Positions 17,793 to 24,593 of a stretch of 64,000 bases of DNA are shown here, piece by piece. The notes beneath the pieces are model-generated. The model made no database searches, was not told the origin of the DNA, and saw only the letters and a list, made by a program, of their open reading frames with translations. Position numbers and translations under genes: made by a program. Where the stretch lies: assembly GCA_963703325.1 (NCBI GenBank), contig OY969805.1:496001-560000 (forward strand), written 5' to 3'. How positions within the stretch are numbered: the first letter of the stretch is position 1; the number at the start of each line of letters is the position of its first letter. The DNA comes from Aquilonibacter sp963703325. Lineage in GTDB: Bacteria; Vulcanimicrobiota; Vulcanimicrobiia; Vulcanimicrobiales; Vulcanimicrobiaceae.

Positions 17793-18439
17793 GTGGGCTC
17801 CTGCGGCACCGGTTCGCTCGGCAGTTCCGGCGCTGTCGGTGGAAGGATCAAGTTCAGCTCGAGCGGCTGGCCCGGTTCGAGTTCGAGCTGGGGCAAATCA
17901 TCGAGCGACCGCAACCCGAAGGATTCGAGAAAGAGCGACGTCGTCTTGTAGGTCATTGGCCGACCGACGACATCTTTACGTCCGGCTTCGGCAATCAAGC
18001 CGCGATCCAGCAACGTGCTCGTTACGCTGTCCGAATTGACGCCGCGAATCGCTTCGACCTCGCCCTTGGTGACCGGCTGCATGTGCGCCACGATGGCCAG
18101 CATCTCGAGCGCCGGCGTCGAGAGCGTCGTCTTGGGCGGGAGCAGATAGGCTTCCACGATTTCACGCACCGCCGACGACGTCGCCAAGCGATAGCCTCCC
18201 GCAACCTGACGAAGTACGATACCGCCGTTGCTGTAGCGCTCTTCGAGCGTCTGCAGTGCGAGCGCCACCGCCCGCTCGTCCTCGCCGGTCAGCTTCGCGA
18301 TACGCTTGGAATCCAGCGCCTCGCTCGCCACGAAAAGCAACGCCTCGATTGCAGGCTGCACGCCCTCGGCGGCAGCGTGCAACTCCTGCGCCTCAGCGCT
18401 GAGCGTTTGCTGCGAATCGGTCAACTCTTGCGTGTCCAC
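17789..18439 (-). CDS. scpB: Segregation and condensation protein B
   Basis: 216 residues. The tandem winged-helix body is clear (IEALLFVASEAL, then VTKGEVEAIRGVNSDSV, then GRKDVVGRPMTYKTTSLFLESFGL), matching ScpB, the kleisin-interacting subunit of the SMC-ScpAB condensin. The C-terminal 30 residues are a Pro/Glu-rich tail. It follows scpA after 14 bases. Confidence 0.95.
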   Translation of the reverse strand: MDTQELTDSQQTLSAEAQELHAAAEGVQPAIEALLFVASEALDSKRIAKLTGEDERAVALALQTLEERYSNGGIVLRQVAGGYRLATSSAVREIVEAYLLPPKTTLSTPALEMLAIVAHMQPVTKGEVEAIRGVNSDSVTSTLLDRGLIAEAGRKDVVGRPMTYKTTSLFLESFGLRSLDDLPQLELEPGQPLELNLILPPTAPELPSEPVPQEPT

Positions 18440-18453
18440 GTTAAGGAAACTCT

Positions 18454-19191
18454 CTATGCGGCGGAATGGGAAATCGGAAAGAGCCGGATATCGTCGTCGA
18501 TATCGGTCTGCTCGAACTCGAGGCGATGGCGCCGCACGAGTTCGAGAATGGCAAGGAAGGTCACGATGATGACTTCGCGCGTCATACCGAGCTCACGGCA
18601 GAGCGCAAAGAACGAAACGGTCCCCTGTTCTTTGACCTGCCGCGAGATGTAGTCCATCTGTGCAAGCAGCGACACCCGTTCGCGGACAACCTCACGCTTT
18701 TCCGGTCGCGCCTGCTGCAGCATAATGATGAACGCACGCTTGAGTTTCTCGGGATCGACACGATAGTGCTGCACGAGTTCGCTCGTGGGATCGCCGGAGT
18801 CACGATAGTAAAATCCGCTGGCCTCGTCCTGCCGCGCACGCAGCTGCACGCCGAGCTCGCGATAGCGCGAGTACGCGATGAGCCGGCGGCGCAGACGCTC
18901 CTCGACCTGCTCGGCCGACTCTTCGCCTTCATCGATGAACTCTTGCGGAATCGGCGGAAGGAGTGCCTTCGATTTGAGGAAGACCAGCGTGGCGGCGATG
19001 ACCAAGTATTCGGCGGCGACCTCCATATCGAGATCTTCCATCATGCGAACATAGGTCAAATACTGCTCGGCCACCGACGCAAGCGGAACGGTAGCGATGT
19101 CGAGCTGCTGTTCTTTGATCAGACTCAAGAGCAAGTCGAGCGGCCCGTCGAAAACGTCGAGCCGAACATGTAGGGCGTCGGTGTCGGTCAA
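18454..19191 (-). CDS. scpA: Segregation and condensation protein A
   Basis: 245-residue kleisin that bridges the SMC heads. N-terminal FDGPLDLLLSLIKEQQLDI, the middle AAEYLVIAATLVFLKSKALLP and the winged-helix C-terminus (VTFLAILELVRRHRLEFEQ) are diagnostic. The start is TTG 19191, sharing four bases with the nudix stop (TTGA), with GAAGAG just upstream. The longer open frame is antisense-like and arginine-rich. The gene ends 14 bases before scpB. Confidence 0.94.
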   Translation of the reverse strand: MTDTDALHVRLDVFDGPLDLLLSLIKEQQLDIATVPLASVAEQYLTYVRMMEDLDMEVAAEYLVIAATLVFLKSKALLPPIPQEFIDEGEESAEQVEERLRRRLIAYSRYRELGVQLRARQDEASGFYYRDSGDPTSELVQHYRVDPEKLKRAFIIMLQQARPEKREVVRERVSLLAQMDYISRQVKEQGTVSFFALCRELGMTREVIIVTFLAILELVRRHRLEFEQTDIDDDIRLFPISHSAA

Positions 19192-19661
19192 GAGCTCTTC
19201 GGTTCGGCCAGGGCGACAGCGGTCTCGGGAAAGAGGGCCGGATTCGCGGCAACGTACTCGAGCGCAATGTCGACGAGGCGCTTCTCGTTGACATACTTGA
19301 GCGCTTTGCGCGCGGCGCGCACCTCGAACCACCGGGCCTCATCGACCTCGTGGTCGTGGTGCGCCGTGTCCCCCGAGAGGTAGCGCATCAAAAAGAATGT
19401 CACGCTTTTCTTGTGCTTGGCTTTGCCGACATAGAACCAGTACGAGATCTCCGACAGCCGCGTGAGGATCTCTCCCCAGCATCCCGTCTCCTCGCGTACT
19501 TCGCGGATCGCGGCCTGCTCGTTGGACTCGCGCGCCTCGACGTGCCCCTTCGGCAACGTCCAAATACGGGGCGAACCACGCCCGATCAACAGCGCGTCGA
19601 AACCGGACTCGTGCGGCCGTAATACCAAGCCGCCGGCCGACACTTCGTACTTGATTCGCAT
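19188..19661 (-). CDS. Nudix hydrolase
   Basis: 157 residues from MRIKYEVSAGGLVL at 19661. The Nudix box is intact: GHVEARESNEQAAIREVREETG fits the pattern GxxxxxExxxxxxxREVREExG. The start with Ala-Gly-Gly and WTLPKGHVE resembles the Ap4A/diadenosine-type hydrolases. The substrate is a guess. It heads the scpA-scpB-methyltransferase-nfo-dinB run and may be transcribed from the TATAAT just upstream. Confidence 0.88.
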   Translation of the reverse strand: MRIKYEVSAGGLVLRPHESGFDALLIGRGSPRIWTLPKGHVEARESNEQAAIREVREETGCWGEILTRLSEISYWFYVGKAKHKKSVTFFLMRYLSGDTAHHDHEVDEARWFEVRAARKALKYVNEKRLVDIALEYVAANPALFPETAVALAEPKSS

Positions 19662-19721
19662 GTCGATAGACCCGTTGCGGGAGACAGGGAAGGGGGCTCT
19701 GTCGCGCCCCCTGATTACCCC

Positions 19722-19727
19722 CATTAT
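19722..19727 (-). promoter_or_regulatory. Candidate -10 box for the nudix-scpAB-dinB operon
   Basis: A perfect TATAAT lies about 60 bases upstream of the nudix start codon. No good -35 is found at a 16-18 base spacing. TTGGCA occurs at 22 bases, which is too far. Treated as a candidate only. Confidence 0.35.
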
Positions 19728-19753
19728 AGCTTTCGGGCCCAAGAAGCGCCTGC

Positions 19754-19775
19754 CAAAAGGGCCGCCCTCTTTCGC
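19754..19775 (-). terminator. Weak hairpin downstream of the lytic transglycosylase gene
   Basis: On the minus strand GGGC pairs with GCCC across one to two bases and is followed by TTTT, 26 bases beyond the stop at 19801. A flanking AAA/TTT extends it with a bulge. It is short and imperfect but well placed. Confidence 0.3.
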
Positions 19776-19800
19776 CTCCTTGAAGGATCGCTCGCTTGCT

Positions 19801-20955
19801 TTATTTCACGGCGGACACATTTGCGGTCTTGGCCAGGACGGTCACTGCCGCGTGCGCTTCGTCATAGCCCTTCGCGTAGGCATAAATGTCGACCACCCGC
19901 GTCATGTCCGCCCCCGGAATTCCGCGTAGCAGGGCATGCTTGGTGAGTTTCGGGAGCGTCACCGCTCCGATGACCGTCTGACCGACGCGTGCCACGAGCG
20001 TGACCGCGGAGGTGCCGGGTGTGAGGACATCCACGTGGATCGGGCGTCCACCGTAAACGCTAGACGGCACATGCAAGCCAAGGTCATGCACGACTGCAAT
20101 CGTCTCCGGAGCTTCGGCGATCTGCGCTGAACTCGGGTGATCGTGATGGAAAAAGTAGTAGAACACGCCACGATGCCGCCGTGCCGGAGTTGACGTTGGC
20201 TGCGGGTCGGGCGCGACGGTCGAGAGATCGGCTACGATCGTCGTCGAGCTTTGCTGACGGGTGCTTTGCGGATGCGTGCGCGCGACCGCGTGCACGCTCG
20301 TATGCTTGCGATGCTGCGCCGCTTGCTGCCCGGATGTAACAGCGACGTCGAGGGGCACGACGCTGTTCGTCTCGTCGATACGCGTCGAAAGGCCTTCGGT
20401 AAGCCGCTCGTAGAGCGACATCACATTGCGGACGTAGGCTTGCGTTTCGTTATACGGCGGAATGCCGCCATAGCGCTCGACTGCCCCGGGGCCCGCATTA
20501 TATCCCGCGAGGGCGAGTCGATAGCGCTGCGTTTGCGGATACGCCGCATATCGATCCAGCAGGCCACGCAAATACCGTGCGGTTCCATTCAAATTGTCGT
20601 GCGGGGAGAACGCGTCGACGCCGAGTCCGGCGGCCGTCCCCGGCATCAGCTGCCCGAGACCGCGAGCGCCAACCGGCGAAACGGCGTAGGGATGCCACGA
20701 CGACTCAGTCGCAACGAGCGCAACGAGCAACCGTGGATCCAATCGGTAAAAAAGCGATTCAATGCGAACGCGATCGGCGAGCGCGCGGCTCTCCCAGGTT
20801 GAAAGATTGGGATTAAACTGGGTAAGAACGCGCGCGTACTCTGCGAGATTCGACGCCGGTATCGTGGTTGAGGCGGCCGACGCGGGCGACGCCGCTGTGC
20901 TAAGCAGAACAGCGAGCGCGCCGGCGGCAATACGCCGCGAGCGAGCAAGTCCCAT
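19801..20955 (-). CDS. Secreted lytic transglycosylase (SLT domain)
   Basis: 384 residues. A signal peptide is visible (MGLARSRR then a hydrophobic run to ASPASAAS). The soluble lytic transglycosylase domain runs from about residue 60 to 190, with the catalytic Glu84 in ATESSWHPY, then GARGLGQLMPGTA, NLNGTARYL and AYNAGPGAV. It cleaves peptidoglycan to form anhydromuramic ends. The C-terminal third is a Ser/Thr/Gln-rich linker followed by a beta-rich domain of unknown role (about 300-380). Confidence 0.9.
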   Translation of the reverse strand: MGLARSRRIAAGALAVLLSTAASPASAASTTIPASNLAEYARVLTQFNPNLSTWESRALADRVRIESLFYRLDPRLLVALVATESSWHPYAVSPVGARGLGQLMPGTAAGLGVDAFSPHDNLNGTARYLRGLLDRYAAYPQTQRYRLALAGYNAGPGAVERYGGIPPYNETQAYVRNVMSLYERLTEGLSTRIDETNSVVPLDVAVTSGQQAAQHRKHTSVHAVARTHPQSTRQQSSTTIVADLSTVAPDPQPTSTPARRHRGVFYYFFHHDHPSSAQIAEAPETIAVVHDLGLHVPSSVYGGRPIHVDVLTPGTSAVTLVARVGQTVIGAVTLPKLTKHALLRGIPGADMTRVVDIYAYAKGYDEAHAAVTVLAKTANVSAVK

Positions 20956-20985
20956 GCGTAGCTAATCGGTAGCGTGTGTCGAAAG

Positions 20986-21726
20986 TTAACAGCGAGAAGA
21001 TGTTCGCTCGCTTGCTGACGGGCATGTACGCTTCAGCGGACAAAGCGCGCAGAGCGGCACGGCTCGCTTGCACAATTCTCGACCATGCGTTCGCAGCAGA
21101 GCGTACGCTTGAACGGCCTTTGAACCAGCAAGGCCGGCCTCGACGAGCGGGGCGACCGCTGCGCGATAGGCTGCCGCATAGGCTTGGCCGGGCTTGACGA
21201 CATGGAGCCGTTCCAGCACCCGGAGGCCATTCGAATCGAGTGCCGGCGCTTTTGAGAACCCACACAAAAGCAGCACCCGGTCCACGCCGGGATCGGCAAT
21301 GCCCGGGAATCGCTTGAGCAACGTTCGTCGCGGCTTTGGTTCCATGGCGGCCAGCGTGCCGGCCAGATCGCCGTCGGCATAGGTAAGCGCGATCTCCGCG
21401 CAACGGAGCACCTTGGCGGCGCGATGCGGCGGCTGCATACCGCCCTCACGAATCGCAATCTCGATCTTCCGCGCTCCCGCGGCCAGCAGCTTTTGCGGTA
21501 CGATCCCGACCGCTTCGCGCAGACGCTCATAGGTATGTGCGCGCCGCTGGTCGTCGACGAGATACGCGCAATTCTCCCACACGATCAGTTCAAAGGGGGT
21601 GCACGGCTCGGGCACCTCGGGCGCGCCGTAGCGCTTGCGCAGGGTGCTGATCACCGCTCCCAGTTGACCGGCGACCACCTTCATGCTATCGTCGGGTCCA
21701 TGTCCAACCTGCACATTATGTGTCAT
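20986..21726 (-). CDS. Endonuclease III-like HhH-GPD protein with 4Fe-4S cluster
   Basis: 246 residues. The C-terminus keeps the EndoIII cluster pattern exactly: Cys219, Cys226, Cys229, Cys235 (C-x6-C-x2-C-x5-C). The helix-hairpin-helix and the loop around PGIADPGVDR correspond to LPGVGRKTA of EndoIII, but the catalytic Lys is Pro147 here. The catalytic-type Asp is kept (Asp164 in ALDSNG). This suggests a monofunctional glycosylase or a non-catalytic relative. Start ATG 21726 has GAGG five bases upstream. The gene shares its CATATG start with a possible leader ORF on the other strand. Confidence 0.82.
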   Translation of the reverse strand: MTHNVQVGHGPDDSMKVVAGQLGAVISTLRKRYGAPEVPEPCTPFELIVWENCAYLVDDQRRAHTYERLREAVGIVPQKLLAAGARKIEIAIREGGMQPPHRAAKVLRCAEIALTYADGDLAGTLAAMEPKPRRTLLKRFPGIADPGVDRVLLLCGFSKAPALDSNGLRVLERLHVVKPGQAYAAAYRAAVAPLVEAGLAGSKAVQAYALLRTHGRELCKRAVPLCALCPLKRTCPSASERTSSRC

Positions 21727-21742
21727 ATGTGCCTCGTCCCGG

Positions 21743-21847
21743 CGCCCGATCGGCGTAGGTTGGCTTCTCGCATCTCGAAATAGCGCGCGACACGAATTTC
21801 GATGAACGAAGCCCTCCGCCGATCGGCGGAGGGCTTCTTCCTTTCTT
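21743..21847 (+). promoter_or_regulatory. Attenuator-like leader of the sulfonate-type ABC importer operon
   Basis: Three elements are seen in order. The first is a segment CCGATCGGCG (21746-21755) with GGCTTC (21762-21767). The second is a small stem TCGAAAT/ATTTCGA (21775-21802). The third is a perfect 13-bp terminator hairpin (21808-21837, loop GATC) followed by a U-rich tract. The first segment is also complementary to the left arm of the terminator (10 plus 6 bp), so the two structures exclude each other. This is the layout of transcription attenuation. A short ORF starting at 21727 (MCLVPAPDRRR and on, 18 residues, stop 21781-21783) overlaps it. The ligand or signal is unknown. Confidence 0.6.
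21808..21837 (+). terminator. Strong intrinsic terminator hairpin upstream of the ABC importer
   Basis: 13 perfect base pairs around a GATC loop, followed by TTCCTTTCTT. It sits 37 bases ahead of the substrate-binding protein start, where no plus-strand gene precedes it to be terminated, so it most likely acts as an attenuator of the operon. Confidence 0.75.
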
Positions 21848-21874
21848 GCTTTCCCGTCTCAAAAGGAGGCAATC

Positions 21875-22864
21875 ATGGTCCCCACCCGACGCGAGGCAAT
21901 CGGCCTCGCCGGCGCCGCGCTCGCCGCACTCGCCCTGCCCGGGCGTGCGCGGGCCCAGAGCAAACTCGACGCCATCACCGTCGACTACGCGTACTACAAC
22001 CCGGTCAGCCTCGTTCTCAAACAAAACGGTTGGCTCGACCGCGCGCTTGCCGCGAACGGAACCACCGCCTCGTGGGTGCTCTCGCTCGGCTCGAACAAAG
22101 CCAACCAATTTCTTGCCTCGGGTTCGACGCAGTTCGCGTCGACAGCCGGAAGCGCAGCGCTCCTGGCACGCGCCAACGGCGTGCCGCTACACACCGTCTT
22201 TCTCTATTCGCAACCGGAATGGACCGCGATCGTGATCGGCAAGGATTCCAAACTGACATCGCTGCGCGATTTGAAAGGCAAGAAGGTCGCGGCGACGCGC
22301 GGGACCGATCCGTGGTTCTTCTTATTGCGCGCGCTCGAATCGGTTGGACTCACATCGAACGACGTCCAGATCGTCGAGCTTCAACATCCCGACGGCCGCA
22401 TTGCGCTCGAGCGGGGTCAAGTCGACGCCTGGGCCGGTCTCGATCCGCACATGGCGGCATCGCAGCTCGAAGCCGGCTCGCGGTTGCTCTATCGCAATAT
22501 CGCGTGGAACACCTATGGCGCGCTCAACGTTCGCCAAGATTTTCTCACCGAGCATCCCGACGTCGTGCGCACCGTGCTGCGCGCCTACGAACTCGGGCAC
22601 ACCTATGCCAAAGCGCACCCGGCCGAAACCGCGAAGATTCTCGCCGACGCATCGAACCTCGACCTCAGGGTCGCAAGTCTCGTGATCGATGACCGCACAC
22701 GCTTCCCTGACCCAGTGCCGGGCAAAGCGTTTCTCGATTCCGTCAGTGGGACGATCCCGGTGATTCGCTCCGAGCAACTCGTCGCCGACGTCGGTGCGGT
22801 GCAGAGCGCGCTCGGCTCGCTCGCGGATCCGGCGCCCGCGCGCGTCGCACTGGCGCATGCCTAA
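21875..22864 (+). CDS. ABC transporter substrate-binding protein, aliphatic sulfonate/nitrate type
   Basis: 329 residues. The N-terminus carries a twin-arginine-like signal (TRREAIGLAGAALAALALPG, then ARA), so export by Tat is possible. A tatA-type gene is in the window. The mature part shows the SsuA/NMT1 pattern: an early FLxxGSTQFASTAGSAALL, then LRDLKGKKVAATRGTDPWFF and an Asp-rich loop VDAWAGLDPH. The substrate (sulfonate, taurine, nitrate, thiamine precursor) cannot be resolved. AGGAGG is 6 bases before the ATG. It overlaps the permease gene by 8 bases. Confidence 0.85.
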   Translation: MVPTRREAIGLAGAALAALALPGRARAQSKLDAITVDYAYYNPVSLVLKQNGWLDRALAANGTTASWVLSLGSNKANQFLASGSTQFASTAGSAALLARANGVPLHTVFLYSQPEWTAIVIGKDSKLTSLRDLKGKKVAATRGTDPWFFLLRALESVGLTSNDVQIVELQHPDGRIALERGQVDAWAGLDPHMAASQLEAGSRLLYRNIAWNTYGALNVRQDFLTEHPDVVRTVLRAYELGHTYAKAHPAETAKILADASNLDLRVASLVIDDRTRFPDPVPGKAFLDSVSGTIPVIRSEQLVADVGAVQSALGSLADPAPARVALAHA

Positions 22865-23609
22865 AGCGCTGCTCGCGTGGCTCGTGCCGGCGGCGATCCT
22901 CGCGATGTGGATCGTCGCCGGTCGAGCGCATTGGTTTGCTCCCGATCAGCTCGCGCCGCCATCGCGCGTGCTAGCTGAACTCGGTTCGCTGTGGCAACGC
23001 GGGTTGCTGCAGCAAGACATTCTCGCGAGCACAGCGCGCGTCTTCGCCGGATTTACCATCGCGCTCGCGTTTGCCGTCGTACTGGGAACGCTGGTCGGAC
23101 TGAACCGAACGGTCGAGCGCGCAATCGATCCGACGCTGCAGGCGATTCGCGCCGTACCTTCGCTTGCGTGGGTACCTTTGCTGCTGCTGTGGCTGGGCAT
23201 CGGCGAATCCGCCAAAATCACGTTGATCGCGATCGGCGCGTTTTTCCCAATCTACGTGAATCTCGTTGCCGGTATCCACGGCGTCGACCGCAAGCTCGTC
23301 GAAGTGGCACGCATTCTCGGCCTGCATCCGCTCGGTGTAGCGGTGCGCGTGGTTTTACCGGCGGCGTTTCCGTCGCTGCTCGTCGGCGCGCGAATCGGTC
23401 TGACGCAAGCGTGGCTGTTTCTGGTTGCCGCCGAACTGCTCGCCTCGACCCGCGGCCTCGGCTTCTTGCTCACCGAAGGTCAGCAGATCTCGCGACCCGA
23501 CGAAATCCTGGTCGCGATTTTATTGCTCGCCATTGCCGGCAAGTTGTGCGAGTCCGGCATGCTCGCCATCGAACGTCGCACGACGGCGTGGACGGACGGC
23601 CTACGATGA
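22857..23609 (+). CDS. ABC transporter permease, SsuC/TauC type
   Basis: 250 residues with about six hydrophobic segments. The cytoplasmic loop with the EAA-like pattern (VEVARILGLHPLGVAVRVVLPAA) that contacts the ATPase is present in the second half. The start overlaps the 3' end of the binding protein, and the stop overlaps the ATPase start by ATGA, so the three genes are one translation unit. Confidence 0.88.
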   Translation: MPKALLAWLVPAAILAMWIVAGRAHWFAPDQLAPPSRVLAELGSLWQRGLLQQDILASTARVFAGFTIALAFAVVLGTLVGLNRTVERAIDPTLQAIRAVPSLAWVPLLLLWLGIGESAKITLIAIGAFFPIYVNLVAGIHGVDRKLVEVARILGLHPLGVAVRVVLPAAFPSLLVGARIGLTQAWLFLVAAELLASTRGLGFLLTEGQQISRPDEILVAILLLAIAGKLCESGMLAIERRTTAWTDGLR

Positions 23610-24322
23610 GCGCGATACGGATCGACGATCTCCGTGTGGCCTTCGGTGAGCTGCGCGTGCTCGACGGCCTCTCACTTTCCATCGAGCGCGGTGAGATCGT
23701 CGCCGTTCTGGGTCCGAGCGGTTGCGGGAAGAGTACGTTGCTGCGCGCCATCGCCGCACTCGACGTGCACCCGCTCGGCACGATCGCGGTGGAAGGCGAG
23801 GTCGGCTACGTGTTTCAGGAACCGCGCCTCTTTCCGTGGCTCAACGTCGAGAAGAACGTACGCTTTGCGGCGCGCACAGCAGAGGAATATGCGCGCGTCG
23901 ACGAGGTGCTCGCGCTTACCGGTCTACAAAACGCGCGCGCGACGCTGCCAAAGGCACTTTCGGGCGGCATGGCGCAACGCGCCGCGCTTGCGCGTACACT
24001 GGTGCGCAAGCCGTCGGTGCTGCTGCTCGATGAGCCGTTAGCCGCGCTCGACGCGCTGCGCCGCCTGCAATTGCAAGAAGCGCTGGCCGAGATCATCGAC
24101 ACCGTCGGCGCGACCGCCATTCTGGTAACGCACGACATCGAGGAAGCGCTCTACCTTGCGGACCGTATCGTCGTGCTCGGTGGATCGCCGTCACGCATCG
24201 CACTCGAGATCACGGTTCCTCCGCACAAGCGCCGTAACCGCGACGCCAATCTCACCACCGAACGCAGCACGCTGTTCCACGCCTTGTCGGGCAACGAAAC
24301 TCGCCAACAGGAATCGGCTTGA
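23606..24322 (+). CDS. ABC transporter ATP-binding protein, SsuB/TauB type
   Basis: 238 residues. Walker A GPSGCGKSTLLR, Q loop YVFQEPRLFPWL, signature LSGGMAQRAALAR, Walker B VLLLDEPLAALD and the switch His in LVTHDIEEAL are all intact. FQEPRLFPW is characteristic of the sulfonate/taurine/nitrate importers. It is the last gene of the operon. An inverted-repeat element begins five bases past its stop. Confidence 0.93.
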   Translation: MSAIRIDDLRVAFGELRVLDGLSLSIERGEIVAVLGPSGCGKSTLLRAIAALDVHPLGTIAVEGEVGYVFQEPRLFPWLNVEKNVRFAARTAEEYARVDEVLALTGLQNARATLPKALSGGMAQRAALARTLVRKPSVLLLDEPLAALDALRRLQLQEALAEIIDTVGATAILVTHDIEEALYLADRIVVLGGSPSRIALEITVPPHKRRNRDANLTTERSTLFHALSGNETRQQESA

Positions 24323-24389
24323 GAGCTTGTCATCCCGAGCGTAGCGCGAGCACTTGTCACTAGCATCCCCGCGCGTGATAGAACGCGGT

Positions 24390-24456
24390 GGGGATGTCAT
24401 GGTGAGGCGGCTGCCTGATACACCGCGCGCCGAGGGTTCGAATCCCTCCATCTCCA
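24390..24456 (+). ncRNA. tRNA-like structure (degenerate tRNA-Ala or tmRNA-type acceptor domain)
   Basis: A 7-bp acceptor GGGGATG/CATCTCC carries a G3-U70 wobble and a following A73, the alanine identity set shared by tRNA-Ala and tmRNA. A perfect T arm (GAGGG, loop TTCGAAT, CCCTC) precedes it directly. The 44 bases between acceptor and T arm do not fold into normal D and anticodon arms. The nearest loop, CTGATAC, is in a stem with two mismatches. CCA is not encoded exactly (the next bases are CCCC). It is more likely a decayed tRNA-Ala or tRNA-like domain than a functional tRNA. Confidence 0.4.
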
Positions 24457-24519
24457 CCCCATTCACAATGAATGGGAGGTGTGGTACGCTGTGCGCGTAT
24501 CGGGCCGCCGCCACATCGA

Positions 24520-24551
24520 AAGAGAGCCGCTTCAGCTGAAGCGGCTCTCTT
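24520..24551 (+). terminator. Strong palindromic terminator
   Basis: AAGAGAGCCGCTTC pairs perfectly with its complement around an AGCT loop, followed by GATTTTC on the plus strand. It lies between the ends of the ABC operon and of gcvPB and can serve either, although the U tract favours plus-strand transcripts. Confidence 0.65.
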
Positions 24552-24593
24552 GATTTTCTCGGTCCCTCAACTACGCTCGGGATGACAAAGCGA

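Larger units (their letters stand above)
24327..24588. mobile_element. Small inverted-repeat-bounded element with structured core
   Basis: An 18-base sequence TTGTCATCCCGAGCGTAG (24327-24344) recurs inverted at 24571-24588. Together they bracket about 260 bases that fill the space between two convergent genes. Inside are a hairpin CATCCCC/GGGGATG (24364-24396), a tRNA-like piece (24390-24456), a hairpin CCCATTCA/TGAATGGG (24458-24476) and a 14-bp terminator hairpin. No transposase or coding frame is present. The terminal repeat resembles dispersed palindromic units, and the whole could be a MITE-like insertion. I see no target-site duplication. Confidence 0.5.

Noticed and set aside
21727..21783. 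Leader ORF of 18 codons as a real gene
   Set aside because: The only support is its overlap with the attenuator. It has no ribosome site, so it is mentioned under the leader but not listed as a gene.
22991..23605. Long plus frame before the ABC ATPase
   Set aside because: Overlaps the permease in another frame. The ATPase begins at the ATG at 23606.
24390..24456. Functional tmRNA or normal tRNA
   Set aside because: The distance between acceptor strands is only 67 bases. There is no room for the mRNA-like domain of tmRNA and no valid anticodon arm.
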